Below the pieces are notes generated by a model. The model was not told where the DNA came from. It saw nothing but the letters and a program-made list of their open reading frames with translations, and ran no database searches. Of a DNA stretch of 64,000 bases, positions 1 to 7,459 are shown piece by piece (positions within the stretch are counted from its first letter, which is position 1; every line of letters begins with the position of its first letter). Made by a program: the position numbers and the translations under genes. Origin of the DNA: Acidisoma sp. PAMC 29798. GTDB taxonomy: Bacteria > Pseudomonadota > Alphaproteobacteria > Acetobacterales > Acetobacteraceae. The DNA lies in assembly GCF_030252425.1 (NCBI RefSeq), contig NZ_CP126994.1:3157001-3221000 (forward strand), in the 5' to 3' direction.

Positions 1-40
1 CGAGCGATTCAGACCCAGCGCATGCCGCTCTCAGCCAGCC

Positions 41-265
41 TCACCTCTTGCGCGCCGACCGCATCGACCCCCACACGAGAATTGCCGCGAGGCCCGCGAA
101 GAGCACAAGCGCGGGCAACGGCGCCGCCAATCCAAGACGTGGCAGCACCAGCCAGACCATCGCCAGCCACGACACGATCGATCCGGCATAAACGCCGTCA
201 TCGACGAAGACGGACCAGATCTCGTTCCGCACCATCGTCAAACTCGCCAGCACCCGGTTGCTCAT
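41..265 (-). CDS. Small two-helix membrane protein, partner of the next gene
   Basis: Unrecognised 74-residue protein starting MSNRVLASLTM. Two hydrophobic stretches can be seen, at about residues 25-45 and 48-65, followed by a basic tail ending SARKR, so it is probably an inner-membrane protein. I chose the ATG at 265 because it overlaps the stop of the upstream gene in the 4-base ATGA arrangement, a sign of translational coupling; the longer open frame upstream is out-of-frame coding shadow of that gene. The coupling suggests the two proteins act together. No function can be assigned. Confidence 0.6.
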   Translation of the reverse strand: MSNRVLASLTMVRNEIWSVFVDDGVYAGSIVSWLAMVWLVLPRLGLAAPLPALVLFAGLAAILVWGSMRSARKR

Positions 266-1005
266 CGCACGACACCCGCAACGCTGCGGCGACACAGCGA
301 TACAGTGCCGAGTGCCACGACCAGAAAGCCGATGCCGAGTGCCACGAGCGAGACATCGCCGCCGGGCCAGACGATCGCCGCGCCCTCCCCGATCCAAAAT
401 GTCCCAAAGGCACAGAGCAAAACACCGACGATGAACTTCAGCGCGTTCTCGGGGATCATCGATACCGGCCGGCGCAATGCGAAGCCCAGCAATATGACGA
501 GCGCCAGCGCCGCCAAGGCGCCGAGGGAGGCCGGCAGCAATAACCCGCGCCCTGCCGCGCCCACCGCGATAACGATGAAGACCACCTCGATCCCCTCGAT
601 CATCGTAATTTTAAACGCGGTCGTGACGGCGAGCGCGTCCCAGCCGACAGCCGCAGGCGCCGCGCCAAGAGTGTGCCGTTGCCGGTGATAGAGCGCATCT
701 TCGTCGTGCAGGGCAATCACCCCCGCGCTGCGGAGAATGGCCTTCCTGAGCCACCGCATGCCGAACAGCAGCAGCAAGGCGCCGACGCCCAATTGCACCG
801 CGTGAAGCGGAATGCGCGTCAGCAGCGGGCCGAGCACCGCCACCAACAGCAACAGGACCAACAGGCCGAGCGCACTGCCGCCCAGGGCGCTGCGCCAGCC
901 CCGCGTGGCGCCGACCGCCAGCACGACGGTCAAGGCCTCCACGAACTCCACCAGGGAGGCGAGAAAGGCCGCAAGCACGGAAGGTCCGGCATGAAGCAGA
1001 TCCAC
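262..1005 (-). CDS. COG4280-type multi-spanning membrane protein
   Basis: Hydrophobic protein of about 247 residues with roughly six to seven membrane segments. Two EG/EF motifs sit in membrane context: SLVEFVEALTVVLAVG near the N-terminus and KITMIEGIEVVFIVIAVG in the middle. This paired acidic-motif layout resembles the COG4280/UPF0016-like membrane families, where such motifs occur in cation transporters; transport itself is inference. I prefer the GTG at 1005, preceded by a GGAGAGAG ribosome site; a TTG at 1077 would add 24 residues. Its stop overlaps the start of the small downstream membrane gene. It is divergent from the fatty-acid transporter. Confidence 0.65.
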   Translation of the reverse strand: MDLLHAGPSVLAAFLASLVEFVEALTVVLAVGATRGWRSALGGSALGLLVLLLLVAVLGPLLTRIPLHAVQLGVGALLLLFGMRWLRKAILRSAGVIALHDEDALYHRQRHTLGAAPAAVGWDALAVTTAFKITMIEGIEVVFIVIAVGAAGRGLLLPASLGALAALALVILLGFALRRPVSMIPENALKFIVGVLLCAFGTFWIGEGAAIVWPGGDVSLVALGIGFLVVALGTVSLCRRSVAGVVR

Positions 1006-1089
1006 AGGCTTCGCTCTCTCCGTTAGTGCGGCGTCTATATCGCCCAATGCGGATCCTGCATAAGCCGCGCAGAACAATGGGACGATGAC

Positions 1090-2466
1090 ATGCCGACCAG
1101 CACCGCACCGCGCGCCACAGGCGGCGCGCCGCTCGCCCGCATCACCAGCGTCTTCGTCTATCTGTTCGAGCGCCTGCTGCCGGAGCCCTTCGTCTTCGCC
1201 ATCCTGCTGTCGGTGATGACGGCCATCCTCGCCTTCATCTTCGCCCCCAAGAACACGGTGCCGGAGGTGCTGTCAGGTTGGTATGCCGGTATCTTCCAGA
1301 TTTTCCCCTTCGCCTTTCAGATGGTGCTGATCCTGGTCACGGGCTATGCGCTGACCAGTTCGCGCCCGGTCTCGGCCGTGCTGCGGGCCCTCGCTGCCCT
1401 GCCGCGCACGCCGCGTCAGGCCGTGGCGCTGACCGTGCTGGTCGCGCTCGTCACCGTCGCACTCAACTGGGGCTTCGGCCTCGTCGCCTCCGCGATCTTC
1501 GCGCGGGAAGTGGCCAAGCGCCACAGGCTCGATTTCGCCTGGCTGCTGGCCGGGGCCTATAGCGGCTTCCTGATGTTCCCGCCGGGCCTTTCGAGTTCCA
1601 TCGCCCTCGCGCAGGCGACACCCGGCTCACCGCTCAATATCACGCAGAAGCTCACCGGTCAGATCGTGCCGCTCAGCCACTCCCTGCTAGCGCCCTTCAA
1701 CATCGTGCCGGTGGTCATCCTGTTCATCGTCCTGCCGTTCGTCTTCAGCCGCATGGAGCCGGCGGAATCAGATATGCAGCCGGCCGACCAAGCGCGGCTG
1801 GTAGCCGAGGATGTGCCCAAGGTGCGGGCGCCTGATGCGGGCTTGGGCGGTCTGCTCGACCGCGCCTGGATCCTCAACCTGTGTCTGGTGGTCGCGGCCT
1901 TCGGCTATCTCGGCATGCAGATGGCGCGCGGCACCTTCCATCTCGACATCAATTCGCTGATCCTGATCTTCCTCGCCCTGGGCCTACTGCTGCATTGGCG
2001 GCCGATCGCCTATGTCGAGGCGGTGAACAACGCCGCCCGCATCACCGGCCCGCTGCTGCTGCAATATCCCATCTACGGCGGCATCATGGGCATCATGACG
2101 GCCACGGGCCTTGCTGGGGTCATTGCCAAGTGGTTCATCGCCGTGGCGACGCCCGCCACGCTGCCGTTTTGGGCCTTCATATCCTCCATCATCATCAGCA
2201 TCTTCGTGCCGAGTGGCGGCGGCCATTGGGCCGTGCAGGGGCCGTTCATCGTACCGGCCGCTGTGGCGCTGCATGTGAACCAGGCGGCGGCCTCCCAGGC
2301 CGTGGGCTACGGCGAGGGCGTGGCGAATATGATCCAGCCCTTCTGGGCATTGCCCCTGCTCGCCATCGCCGGCATCGGCATGCGTCGCGTGCTCGGCTTC
2401 ACGGTGATTTCGTTCTTCATCTCCCTGGTGGTCTTCGGCGGGTCCCTGCTGGTGCTCGCGCGCTAA
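1090..2466 (+). CDS. Short-chain fatty acid transporter, AtoE family
   Basis: 458-residue polytopic membrane protein with about ten to twelve helices. The N-terminal region with FERLLPEPFVFAILLS, the NWGFGLVASAIFARE segment and the C-terminal PSGGGHWAVQGPFI loop are characteristic of the SCFA transporter family typified by E. coli AtoE, which imports acetoacetate and short-chain fatty acids. Length matches the family (about 440-460). There is no atoDAB gene nearby, so the physiological substrate is open. Its last four bases overlap the end of the convergent acetyltransferase gene. Confidence 0.9.
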   Translation: MPTSTAPRATGGAPLARITSVFVYLFERLLPEPFVFAILLSVMTAILAFIFAPKNTVPEVLSGWYAGIFQIFPFAFQMVLILVTGYALTSSRPVSAVLRALAALPRTPRQAVALTVLVALVTVALNWGFGLVASAIFAREVAKRHRLDFAWLLAGAYSGFLMFPPGLSSSIALAQATPGSPLNITQKLTGQIVPLSHSLLAPFNIVPVVILFIVLPFVFSRMEPAESDMQPADQARLVAEDVPKVRAPDAGLGGLLDRAWILNLCLVVAAFGYLGMQMARGTFHLDINSLILIFLALGLLLHWRPIAYVEAVNNAARITGPLLLQYPIYGGIMGIMTATGLAGVIAKWFIAVATPATLPFWAFISSIIISIFVPSGGGHWAVQGPFIVPAAVALHVNQAAASQAVGYGEGVANMIQPFWALPLLAIAGIGMRRVLGFTVISFFISLVVFGGSLLVLAR

Positions 2467-3329
2467 AGCCGCTTGCTGAGAAAGAACCTTTTATGCGGCG
2501 CCGGGTAATCGGCGCTCTCGCCAAAAACCGTGTAGCCGTGCGCCTCATAGAAACGCGGCGCCTGAAAGCTGAATGTATCGAGCCAGACGCCGATACAGCC
2601 GCGCACGCGCGCCTCGGCCTCCGCCATCTCCATCAGGGCGCTGCCGATGCGCTGGCCGCGCAGACTCTCCGGCACAAAGAGCAGTTCGATGAACAGCCAG
2701 TTGTAGTAGCTGCGGCCCCATAGGCCGCCAATCACCGTGCCCTCCGCATCTTCGATCAACAGCGCGAGGGGCGCGTCCGGCCCGTCACCGACGCGGGATC
2801 GATTGAAGCGCTCAAGCGCCACGGCGATCGCGTCCCGATGATGAGAGGCGGGCGCGGTGATGGTTTCGACGGCGGGATGCGCGGTCGGCGCGGCCTCGGG
2901 GTCGAGCCGCTTGCTGAGCATGAAACGTTGATGCGGCGCCGGGTAATCCGGCACGGTTCCGATCACCGAATAGCCCTTCTTCGCGTAAAAGCCCGGCGCC
3001 TGAAAACTGAAGGTGTCGAGCCAGACGCTGTGGCAGCCCCAGGCGCGCGCTTGATCCTCCGCCATGGCGAGCAGAGCCGAGCCCAGGTCCGCACCGCGCC
3101 GATCCTCCGGCACAACCAGCAACTCGATGAACAGCCAGTCGTAATAGGCGCGGCCCCAGGCGCCGCCCGCGATGGTGCCGGCAGCATCCCGGATCACGAG
3201 ACACAGATCATGCTCGGGCCATCCGCCCGGCCCGGCGCGCGGATCGCTGAAGGCGATCAAGGGATCGAGAATCGCCTGCCGCTGTGCCGCGCTGGGGCTA
3301 TCCGCTTGCGTTATTCGGGGTCTGGACAT
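2463..3329 (-). CDS. Tandem GNAT-family N-acetyltransferase (two duplicated domains)
   Basis: 288-residue protein made of two homologous GNAT domains, at about residues 35-140 and 165-288. Each contains an acetyl-CoA site (DRRGADLGSALL in the first, LRGQRIGSALM in the second), the segment WLDTFSFQAP, and a tail of the form DYPAPHxRFxLSKRL. The copies are very similar, so this looks like an in-gene duplication. GNAT enzymes transfer acetyl from acetyl-CoA to amines; this subgroup is of unknown substrate. The start overlaps the 3' end of the upstream O-antigen-ligase-like gene by 32 bases, suggesting co-transcription. Confidence 0.88.
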   Translation of the reverse strand: MSRPRITQADSPSAAQRQAILDPLIAFSDPRAGPGGWPEHDLCLVIRDAAGTIAGGAWGRAYYDWLFIELLVVPEDRRGADLGSALLAMAEDQARAWGCHSVWLDTFSFQAPGFYAKKGYSVIGTVPDYPAPHQRFMLSKRLDPEAAPTAHPAVETITAPASHHRDAIAVALERFNRSRVGDGPDAPLALLIEDAEGTVIGGLWGRSYYNWLFIELLFVPESLRGQRIGSALMEMAEAEARVRGCIGVWLDTFSFQAPRFYEAHGYTVFGESADYPAPHKRFFLSKRL

Positions 3330-4692
3330 GCCTCAGCATCACGCGCGCGGGCGGGCGCTGCAAGACCGCCTCGGCGGCACGCTCGGCCTCCGCCCGCGCG
3401 AAAACCGCCGAGACCCAGAGGAACATGAGGCTCGCCGTCGTCGCGATCAGCGTGTTGTCGGTCGCTGAATGAGCGGCGAAGGCGAGGAACACCAGGATCA
3501 TGACGGCGCGCTCCGCCCCCGCCATCGGGCGGATGCCGCGACGCAGCCAGGCCATGAGACACAGGATCAGCAACCCGAGACCGACCGCGCCGCCTTCGGC
3601 GGCAATGCGCAGATACTCGTCATGCGCCGCATTGGTGCCGATCAGGTCCCATAACAGGGTGCCAACCGGCACCAGCACCTTGCCGGCACCCAAACCCCAG
3701 CCGACCCAGGGCGAGGCCGTGAAGGCCGCTTCGTAAATCGGCCAGATCAGGGTGCGGTGGCTGAGGTCGGCTAGATCGCCATGCGATGCGAGGTGCAACA
3801 GGCGGACGAAGCCCAGCAGGGGCGCCGCTAGCACGGTGAACGCCGGGGCAACTGCGAGCAGCAGCAGGACAGGAACACGGGATCGCCAGGGCCAGCCCCG
3901 TGCGGGCACGCAGCCCACCACCAGCAGGATCATGACCGAGGCGATGCCGAGCGGCGCGCGTGCGCCGGTACCGAGGAGGATGAGGCCATTCACGCCGAGC
4001 ATGGCCAGGCGCCAGAACCTTGCCCCCCTCACCTGCTCCATCAACAGGGCATAGACGCTGATGAGGGCGAAGCCCGCGAGGAAGGCGGGATGGGTTGACC
4101 CACCGAGCCGCAGGTTGCCGGCCTCGATGATGTACAGCGGCCGTAACCCCGCTGCGGCCAGGCAGAACCCGAAGCCGAGGATGAGGACGGGTGCAACAAT
4201 CACGGCAGCGATGATGCGCCGTGCGCTTTGGGCGGGAAGCCTGACCCAGGAGAAGGCGAAGGGCGCAGCCGAGCCGATCAGGCTGCGTAGGCTATCGGCC
4301 ACTGTCAGCCCAGGCCAAAAGCCGTGCAGCACGCCGGCCGCGAACATGGCCAGGAAGGCAAAGCCTGGGTTGAACCAGTCCAGCCGTGGCCCGTAGCGAA
4401 ACAGGCAGATCGTCAAAAGGACAAGACCGGCGGCCTTGTCGAGGCCGATGATGAGCGGCATACGGCCGATCAAGTCGCCGAGCCACATCTCCGGGCAGGT
4501 CGCGATGACCGCGATCCATATCACAAGCGCGTGATCTGGGGAGCGCGCCACCAGGGCGAGACTCACCAGGATTGGGATCAGCAGCAGCGACAGCCCAAAG
4601 ACGTCAGGCGCGCTCCATGCGAAGACTGCCGCGCAGGAGACGCCGGCAAAGCCCAGGATCAGCAGCCAGGGCGATACGGCGCCGGATGTCAT
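3298..4692 (-). CDS. O-antigen ligase / polymerase-like membrane protein
   Basis: 464-residue protein with about ten to twelve predicted helices and a large periplasmic loop around residues 300-350 containing HRTLIWPIYEAAF and GLGAGKV, then NAAHDEYLRIAAEGG. That loop and the H-x-x-x-L pattern are typical of the Wzy_C superfamily (WaaL O-antigen ligases, Wzy polymerases and related bactoprenol-linked glycan enzymes). No glycosyltransferase cluster lies nearby, so the glycan cannot be named. It overlaps the downstream GNAT gene by 32 bases. Confidence 0.8.
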   Translation of the reverse strand: MTSGAVSPWLLILGFAGVSCAAVFAWSAPDVFGLSLLLIPILVSLALVARSPDHALVIWIAVIATCPEMWLGDLIGRMPLIIGLDKAAGLVLLTICLFRYGPRLDWFNPGFAFLAMFAAGVLHGFWPGLTVADSLRSLIGSAAPFAFSWVRLPAQSARRIIAAVIVAPVLILGFGFCLAAAGLRPLYIIEAGNLRLGGSTHPAFLAGFALISVYALLMEQVRGARFWRLAMLGVNGLILLGTGARAPLGIASVMILLVVGCVPARGWPWRSRVPVLLLLAVAPAFTVLAAPLLGFVRLLHLASHGDLADLSHRTLIWPIYEAAFTASPWVGWGLGAGKVLVPVGTLLWDLIGTNAAHDEYLRIAAEGGAVGLGLLILCLMAWLRRGIRPMAGAERAVMILVFLAFAAHSATDNTLIATTASLMFLWVSAVFARAEAERAAEAVLQRPPARVMLRHVQTPNNASG

Positions 4693-4736
4693 TCCGAAGT
4701 CGTATCATGCCCTGCCGTGGATCGCGAGCCGAAGCT

Positions 4737-5102
4737 TTAGCGGCGGGCTTTCCGGGCGGCGTAGCGGGCATCACGGGCCGCCTTCTGCTGCGCCTTCAAT
4801 TCCAGCTCGGCGGCAGCGGCCTCGATCTCGGCCTGCTTCTCGGCCTCAATCCGCGCTTCCTCTTCCTGCTTGCGGATCACAGCCGCCGCAGCCTGCCGCA
4901 CCAGCTCTTCCTGCCGGAGCTTCTCGCGCTCGGTCGCGCGAATCGCGCGCGCCTCGGCGATTACCCGCCGTTCTTCCGCGAGTTTGAGGAGCCGAGGATC
5001 CTCTGCCGTCGGTCTGGCCTTGAACTTGTCAAGCGCCTCACGTTTGGCCTTCAGCGCCGCATCGCGGCGTTCGACGAAATTATTGTCCTTGAAGCCAGCC
5101 AT
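4737..5102 (-). CDS. DUF6481-type charged coiled-coil protein
   Basis: 121-residue, very Ala/Glu/Lys/Arg-rich protein starting MAGFKDNNFVERRDAALKAK. Most of its length is predicted long helix or coiled coil, with heptad-like EEARIEAEKQAEIEAAA. It matches the DUF6481 pattern of small alphaproteobacterial proteins of unknown function. I chose the ATG at 5102, preceded by a purine-rich GAGAGAAGAGAG, rather than longer upstream starts that lack family similarity. It is divergent from the cold-shock gene 240 bases away; co-occurrence with csp genes is, from memory, common in alphaproteobacteria. Confidence 0.75.
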   Translation of the reverse strand: MAGFKDNNFVERRDAALKAKREALDKFKARPTAEDPRLLKLAEERRVIAEARAIRATEREKLRQEELVRQAAAAVIRKQEEEARIEAEKQAEIEAAAAELELKAQQKAARDARYAARKARR

Positions 5103-5340
5103 ACTCTCTTCTCTCTCGCGACAGCGACAAGCCGGGCCCTGGAATCGCCCCCCTGCACCCTCGATGGTTTTGTCCGCGCACCTCATACACCGCCTGACGC
5201 CGGGGGGAAGCTGCCTTTTGCTGTCGGGCAGGTCCGCGCCTGTTGATCGCCTGCCCCGCAGATATCTTGCAATGATGGGGTAGCCGCAGACGGAACACGG
5301 CGCTATCTGTCCTGCTCGGCAATTCTGAGAGTGATCTGTT

Positions 5341-5547
5341 ATGGCGACTGGTACGGTTAAGTGGTTCAACCTGGACAAGGGGTATGGCTTCATTACCCCG
5401 CAGGACGGCGGCAAGGATGTCTTCCTTCATATCACTGCAGTGCAGGCCGCTGGCCTGAACAGCGTGAATGACGGTCAGAAGGTCAGCTACGACGTGATTA
5501 CGGAGCGCGGCAAGCAGGCCGCTTCCAATCTGAAGAAGCTCGGCTAA
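5341..5547 (+). CDS. Cold-shock protein, CspA family
   Basis: 68-residue single cold-shock domain. The RNP1 motif KGYGFITP (residues 13-20) and RNP2-like DVFLHI (about residues 27-32) are both intact. The protein binds single-stranded RNA or DNA and prevents unwanted mRNA structure. Length is typical. It is a monocistronic unit with its own hairpin downstream; the 238-base upstream gap shared with the divergent DUF6481 gene probably carries both promoters and a long leader. Confidence 0.95.
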   Translation: MATGTVKWFNLDKGYGFITPQDGGKDVFLHITAVQAAGLNSVNDGQKVSYDVITERGKQAASNLKKLG

Positions 5548-5553
5548 TGTCTT

Positions 5554-5587
5554 CTCGCGACCTCAGGTGAAAGCCAGAGGTCGCGAG
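5554..5587 (+). terminator. Stem-loop after the cold-shock gene
   Basis: Perfect 11-bp inverted repeat, CTCGCGACCTC with GAGGTCGCGAG, separated by 12 bases, starting 7 bases after the csp stop codon. There is no T-tract after it (it is followed by CCCCTTCCC), so it may protect the 3' end or help a Rho-dependent stop rather than being a classical intrinsic terminator. Confidence 0.5.
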
Positions 5588-5661
5588 CCCCTTCCCGCCC
5601 CGGTCACGATCGGGTGTGGCGGGCTTTCCGCCTCTCGCCCGATAACAGGAGAGACGGAACG

Positions 5662-5985
5662 ATGATCACAAAAATATTCGCCGGTGCCCTTGCTGGCTTG
5701 GCGATGACGACGGCCGCCGCCATGGCGGAGCCCTCGCTGCCCGCATGTGACAGCGCCGAGGCGAGCACGGACGTGAATGTCGCTCTCAAGAAGACGAACG
5801 CGCCCTTCTCCATCACCGATTACGCGGGCATCACGACGGACCGGCAGTCGTCCAACGAGATCGCGTGCATGGCCATCGCCACGCTCTCGAACGGGTCGCA
5901 TCGCCCGGTTGGTTACAAATTCCGCATCATGAACGGCAAGCTGCAGAGCTGGGTCGGCTTCTTCGAAATGAAGCCGGCAAAGTAG
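5662..5985 (+). CDS. Small exported protein of unknown function
   Basis: 107-residue protein with a clear Sec signal peptide: MITKIFAGALAGLAMTTAAA with a likely cleavage AMA-EP near residue 23. The mature part contains two cysteines (C30 and a later one in EIACMAIA) that could form a disulfide, and ends GFFEMKPAK. I chose the ATG at 5662 because of the preceding ACAGGAGAGAC ribosome site. Not recognised beyond being periplasmic or secreted. Confidence 0.7.
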   Translation: MITKIFAGALAGLAMTTAAAMAEPSLPACDSAEASTDVNVALKKTNAPFSITDYAGITTDRQSSNEIACMAIATLSNGSHRPVGYKFRIMNGKLQSWVGFFEMKPAK

Positions 5986-5993
5986 CCACGGTA

Positions 5994-6020
5994 CGGCGGA
6001 AAAGCCCGGCGCATCCGCCT
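5994..6020. repeat. Possible degenerate half-copy of the dispersed palindromic repeat
   Basis: The bases GGCGGAAAAGCCCGGCG followed by CATCCGCC resemble one arm of the repeat described at 12407 and elsewhere, but the stem is imperfect. It lies just after a stop codon like the other copies. Weak call. Confidence 0.3.
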
Positions 6021-6038
6021 TTGACCGCTTGGGTCGCG

Positions 6039-6377
6039 TCACCTCCTCATAGAGAGGCGGTTCGGAATATCAGCCGTCTTATAGAAGACACCTATGATGG
6101 TGGCACGGGTAGCCACCTCATAGGCGATCCAATACGGCCCGACCTTGATCCACCGGAGACCGTATTTGGCGAGGACTGGATAGGGACTCGGGGCTAATGC
6201 CCCGGAATGTGGCGAACCTAAAATTCTGATAGACGCCTGTTCCAGAACAAGCATGAGCTTCTGCGCAGCCTCGATACGATCCAACCGTTCATAGTGCGCC
6301 AGCAGGTTGTCGAGTTGATATTCAGCCTCGGCACTAAGCGCGATCACGCCTACGCGTGACTTTCGCCTCATGCTCAT
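6039..6377 (-). CDS. RelE/ParE-family toxin
   Basis: 112-residue protein of toxin size. The C-terminal half reads LAKYGLRWIKVGPYWIAYEV then ATIIGVFYKTADIP, a pattern typical of the ParE/RelE fold (ribosome-dependent nuclease or gyrase poison), with the usual basic N-terminal helices. The start could be 6377 or the second Met at 6371 (MRRKSRVG). It follows and overlaps by 44 bases the small gene that should encode its antitoxin. Antitoxin-first order is the usual arrangement. Confidence 0.7.
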   Translation of the reverse strand: MSMRRKSRVGVIALSAEAEYQLDNLLAHYERLDRIEAAQKLMLVLEQASIRILGSPHSGALAPSPYPVLAKYGLRWIKVGPYWIAYEVATRATIIGVFYKTADIPNRLSMRR

Positions 6378-6525
6378 CCCGGCGCGCCTTCATGCGCGCG
6401 ATGCTGCTCCGAAGTCGCTCCATGAACGGTCCGAGCGGCACGGTTTCGCCCGCCTCGAGTTTCGCTTTGCCGCGCGTCAGCGAGTCCGTCCAGGTCAGAG
6501 GCGGTTGGTCGTCACTGCGATCCAT
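6334..6525 (-). CDS. Probable antitoxin of the ParE-type pair
   Basis: 63-residue charged protein (MDRSDDQPPLTWTDSLTRGK...), too short to show a full DNA-binding domain by eye. It is called an antitoxin from size, high charge and overlap with the downstream ParE-like toxin. The ATG at 6525 gives a compact product; an upstream extension in the same frame reads into unrelated sequence. The segment EAGETVPLGPFMERLRSSIA resembles the C-terminal toxin-binding part of ParD-like antitoxins. Moderate confidence. Confidence 0.55.
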   Translation of the reverse strand: MDRSDDQPPLTWTDSLTRGKAKLEAGETVPLGPFMERLRSSIARMKARRDEHEAKVTRRRDRA

Positions 6526-6574
6526 GAGCCGAAGGTTAGGCCGATGAAGGTCGCATTTCCAGCAGATCTTGGTC

Positions 6575-7459
6575 CTACGACGAGGTCCGGATCGCGATCG
6601 CCGCCGCTGCCGCGCGGTTCTCCACCCCCAGCTTGGTGTAGATCGTCTCCAGATGCTTCTGCACCGTGCGCGGGCTGAGACCAAGAATTTCGGCGATATC
6701 GCGCGTATCCTTGCCATGGCCGACCCAGAGCAGCACCTCCGCCTCCCGCGCTGTCAGGCCCAGCCGCTCCCGCAGCCGCGACTCCTCGGTCGAGCTGCGG
6801 GTTTCCATGATGCGGAACAGCACCTCGTCCGGCGCCATGCGCCCGACATACACAAATTGCAGCAGCCGCTGCTCCCCCATCGCCGCCGCAACCTGGCCCG
6901 GCACGCGCTCGCCCGCCTCGGCGAGCCAATCGACGACCCAGGGACAGGCGACGTCCGCGCCCTCGACCTCCGCCAGCAACTCGGCCGCCTGGGGCGTCGC
7001 CCACATCAAGTCGCCGAAGGTATCGGTCGCCAGCAGGAAACGCCCGGCGGTATCGAGTGCCGCCTGGGCGCTGCGCGTGCGCCGCGCGCCCGCCAGATGC
7101 ACCCGAATGCGGGCCACGACCTCAGCCAGTTGCAGCGGCTTGGTGACGTAATCGACGCCACCGGCCTCCAACCCGCGCACCACATCCTCACTATCGGTCA
7201 GGCCGGTCATGAAGACGATGGGCACGGCGGCCAGAGCCGGGCTCCGCTTCATGCGGCGACAGGCCTCGAACCCATCCATACCGGGCATGACGGCATCGAT
7301 CAGGATGATGTCGGGCCGCACCCGCTGCACCACCAGCATGGCCGCCGCCGCCGATTGCGCCATGAGCACCGTATAGCCGGCGTCTTCCAAAACCTCATTG
7401 AGCACGCCCAGCGTGCCCGGCGTATCGTCCACCACCAAGACGACGTCCCGCCGGGTCAC
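6575..7459 (-). CDS. Response regulator, receiver plus LuxR-type helix-turn-helix
   Basis: 294 residues. The receiver domain (about 5-120) has the acidic pair D11-D12, phospho-acceptor D55 in LIDAVMPGMDG, T85 and K107. A linker region (about 125-225) follows, then a LuxR/FixJ-type DNA-binding domain (about 233-290) with LTAREAEVLLWVGHGKDTRD and SPRTVQKHLETIYTKLGV. Its ATG overlaps the stop of the hybrid kinase gene by 4 bases, so the pair is translationally coupled. It is the likely output protein of that kinase and a candidate activator of the divergent urt-ure operon. The target is inference. Confidence 0.92.
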   Translation of the reverse strand: MTRRDVVLVVDDTPGTLGVLNEVLEDAGYTVLMAQSAAAAMLVVQRVRPDIILIDAVMPGMDGFEACRRMKRSPALAAVPIVFMTGLTDSEDVVRGLEAGGVDYVTKPLQLAEVVARIRVHLAGARRTRSAQAALDTAGRFLLATDTFGDLMWATPQAAELLAEVEGADVACPWVVDWLAEAGERVPGQVAAAMGEQRLLQFVYVGRMAPDEVLFRIMETRSSTEESRLRERLGLTAREAEVLLWVGHGKDTRDIAEILGLSPRTVQKHLETIYTKLGVENRAAAAAIAIRTSS

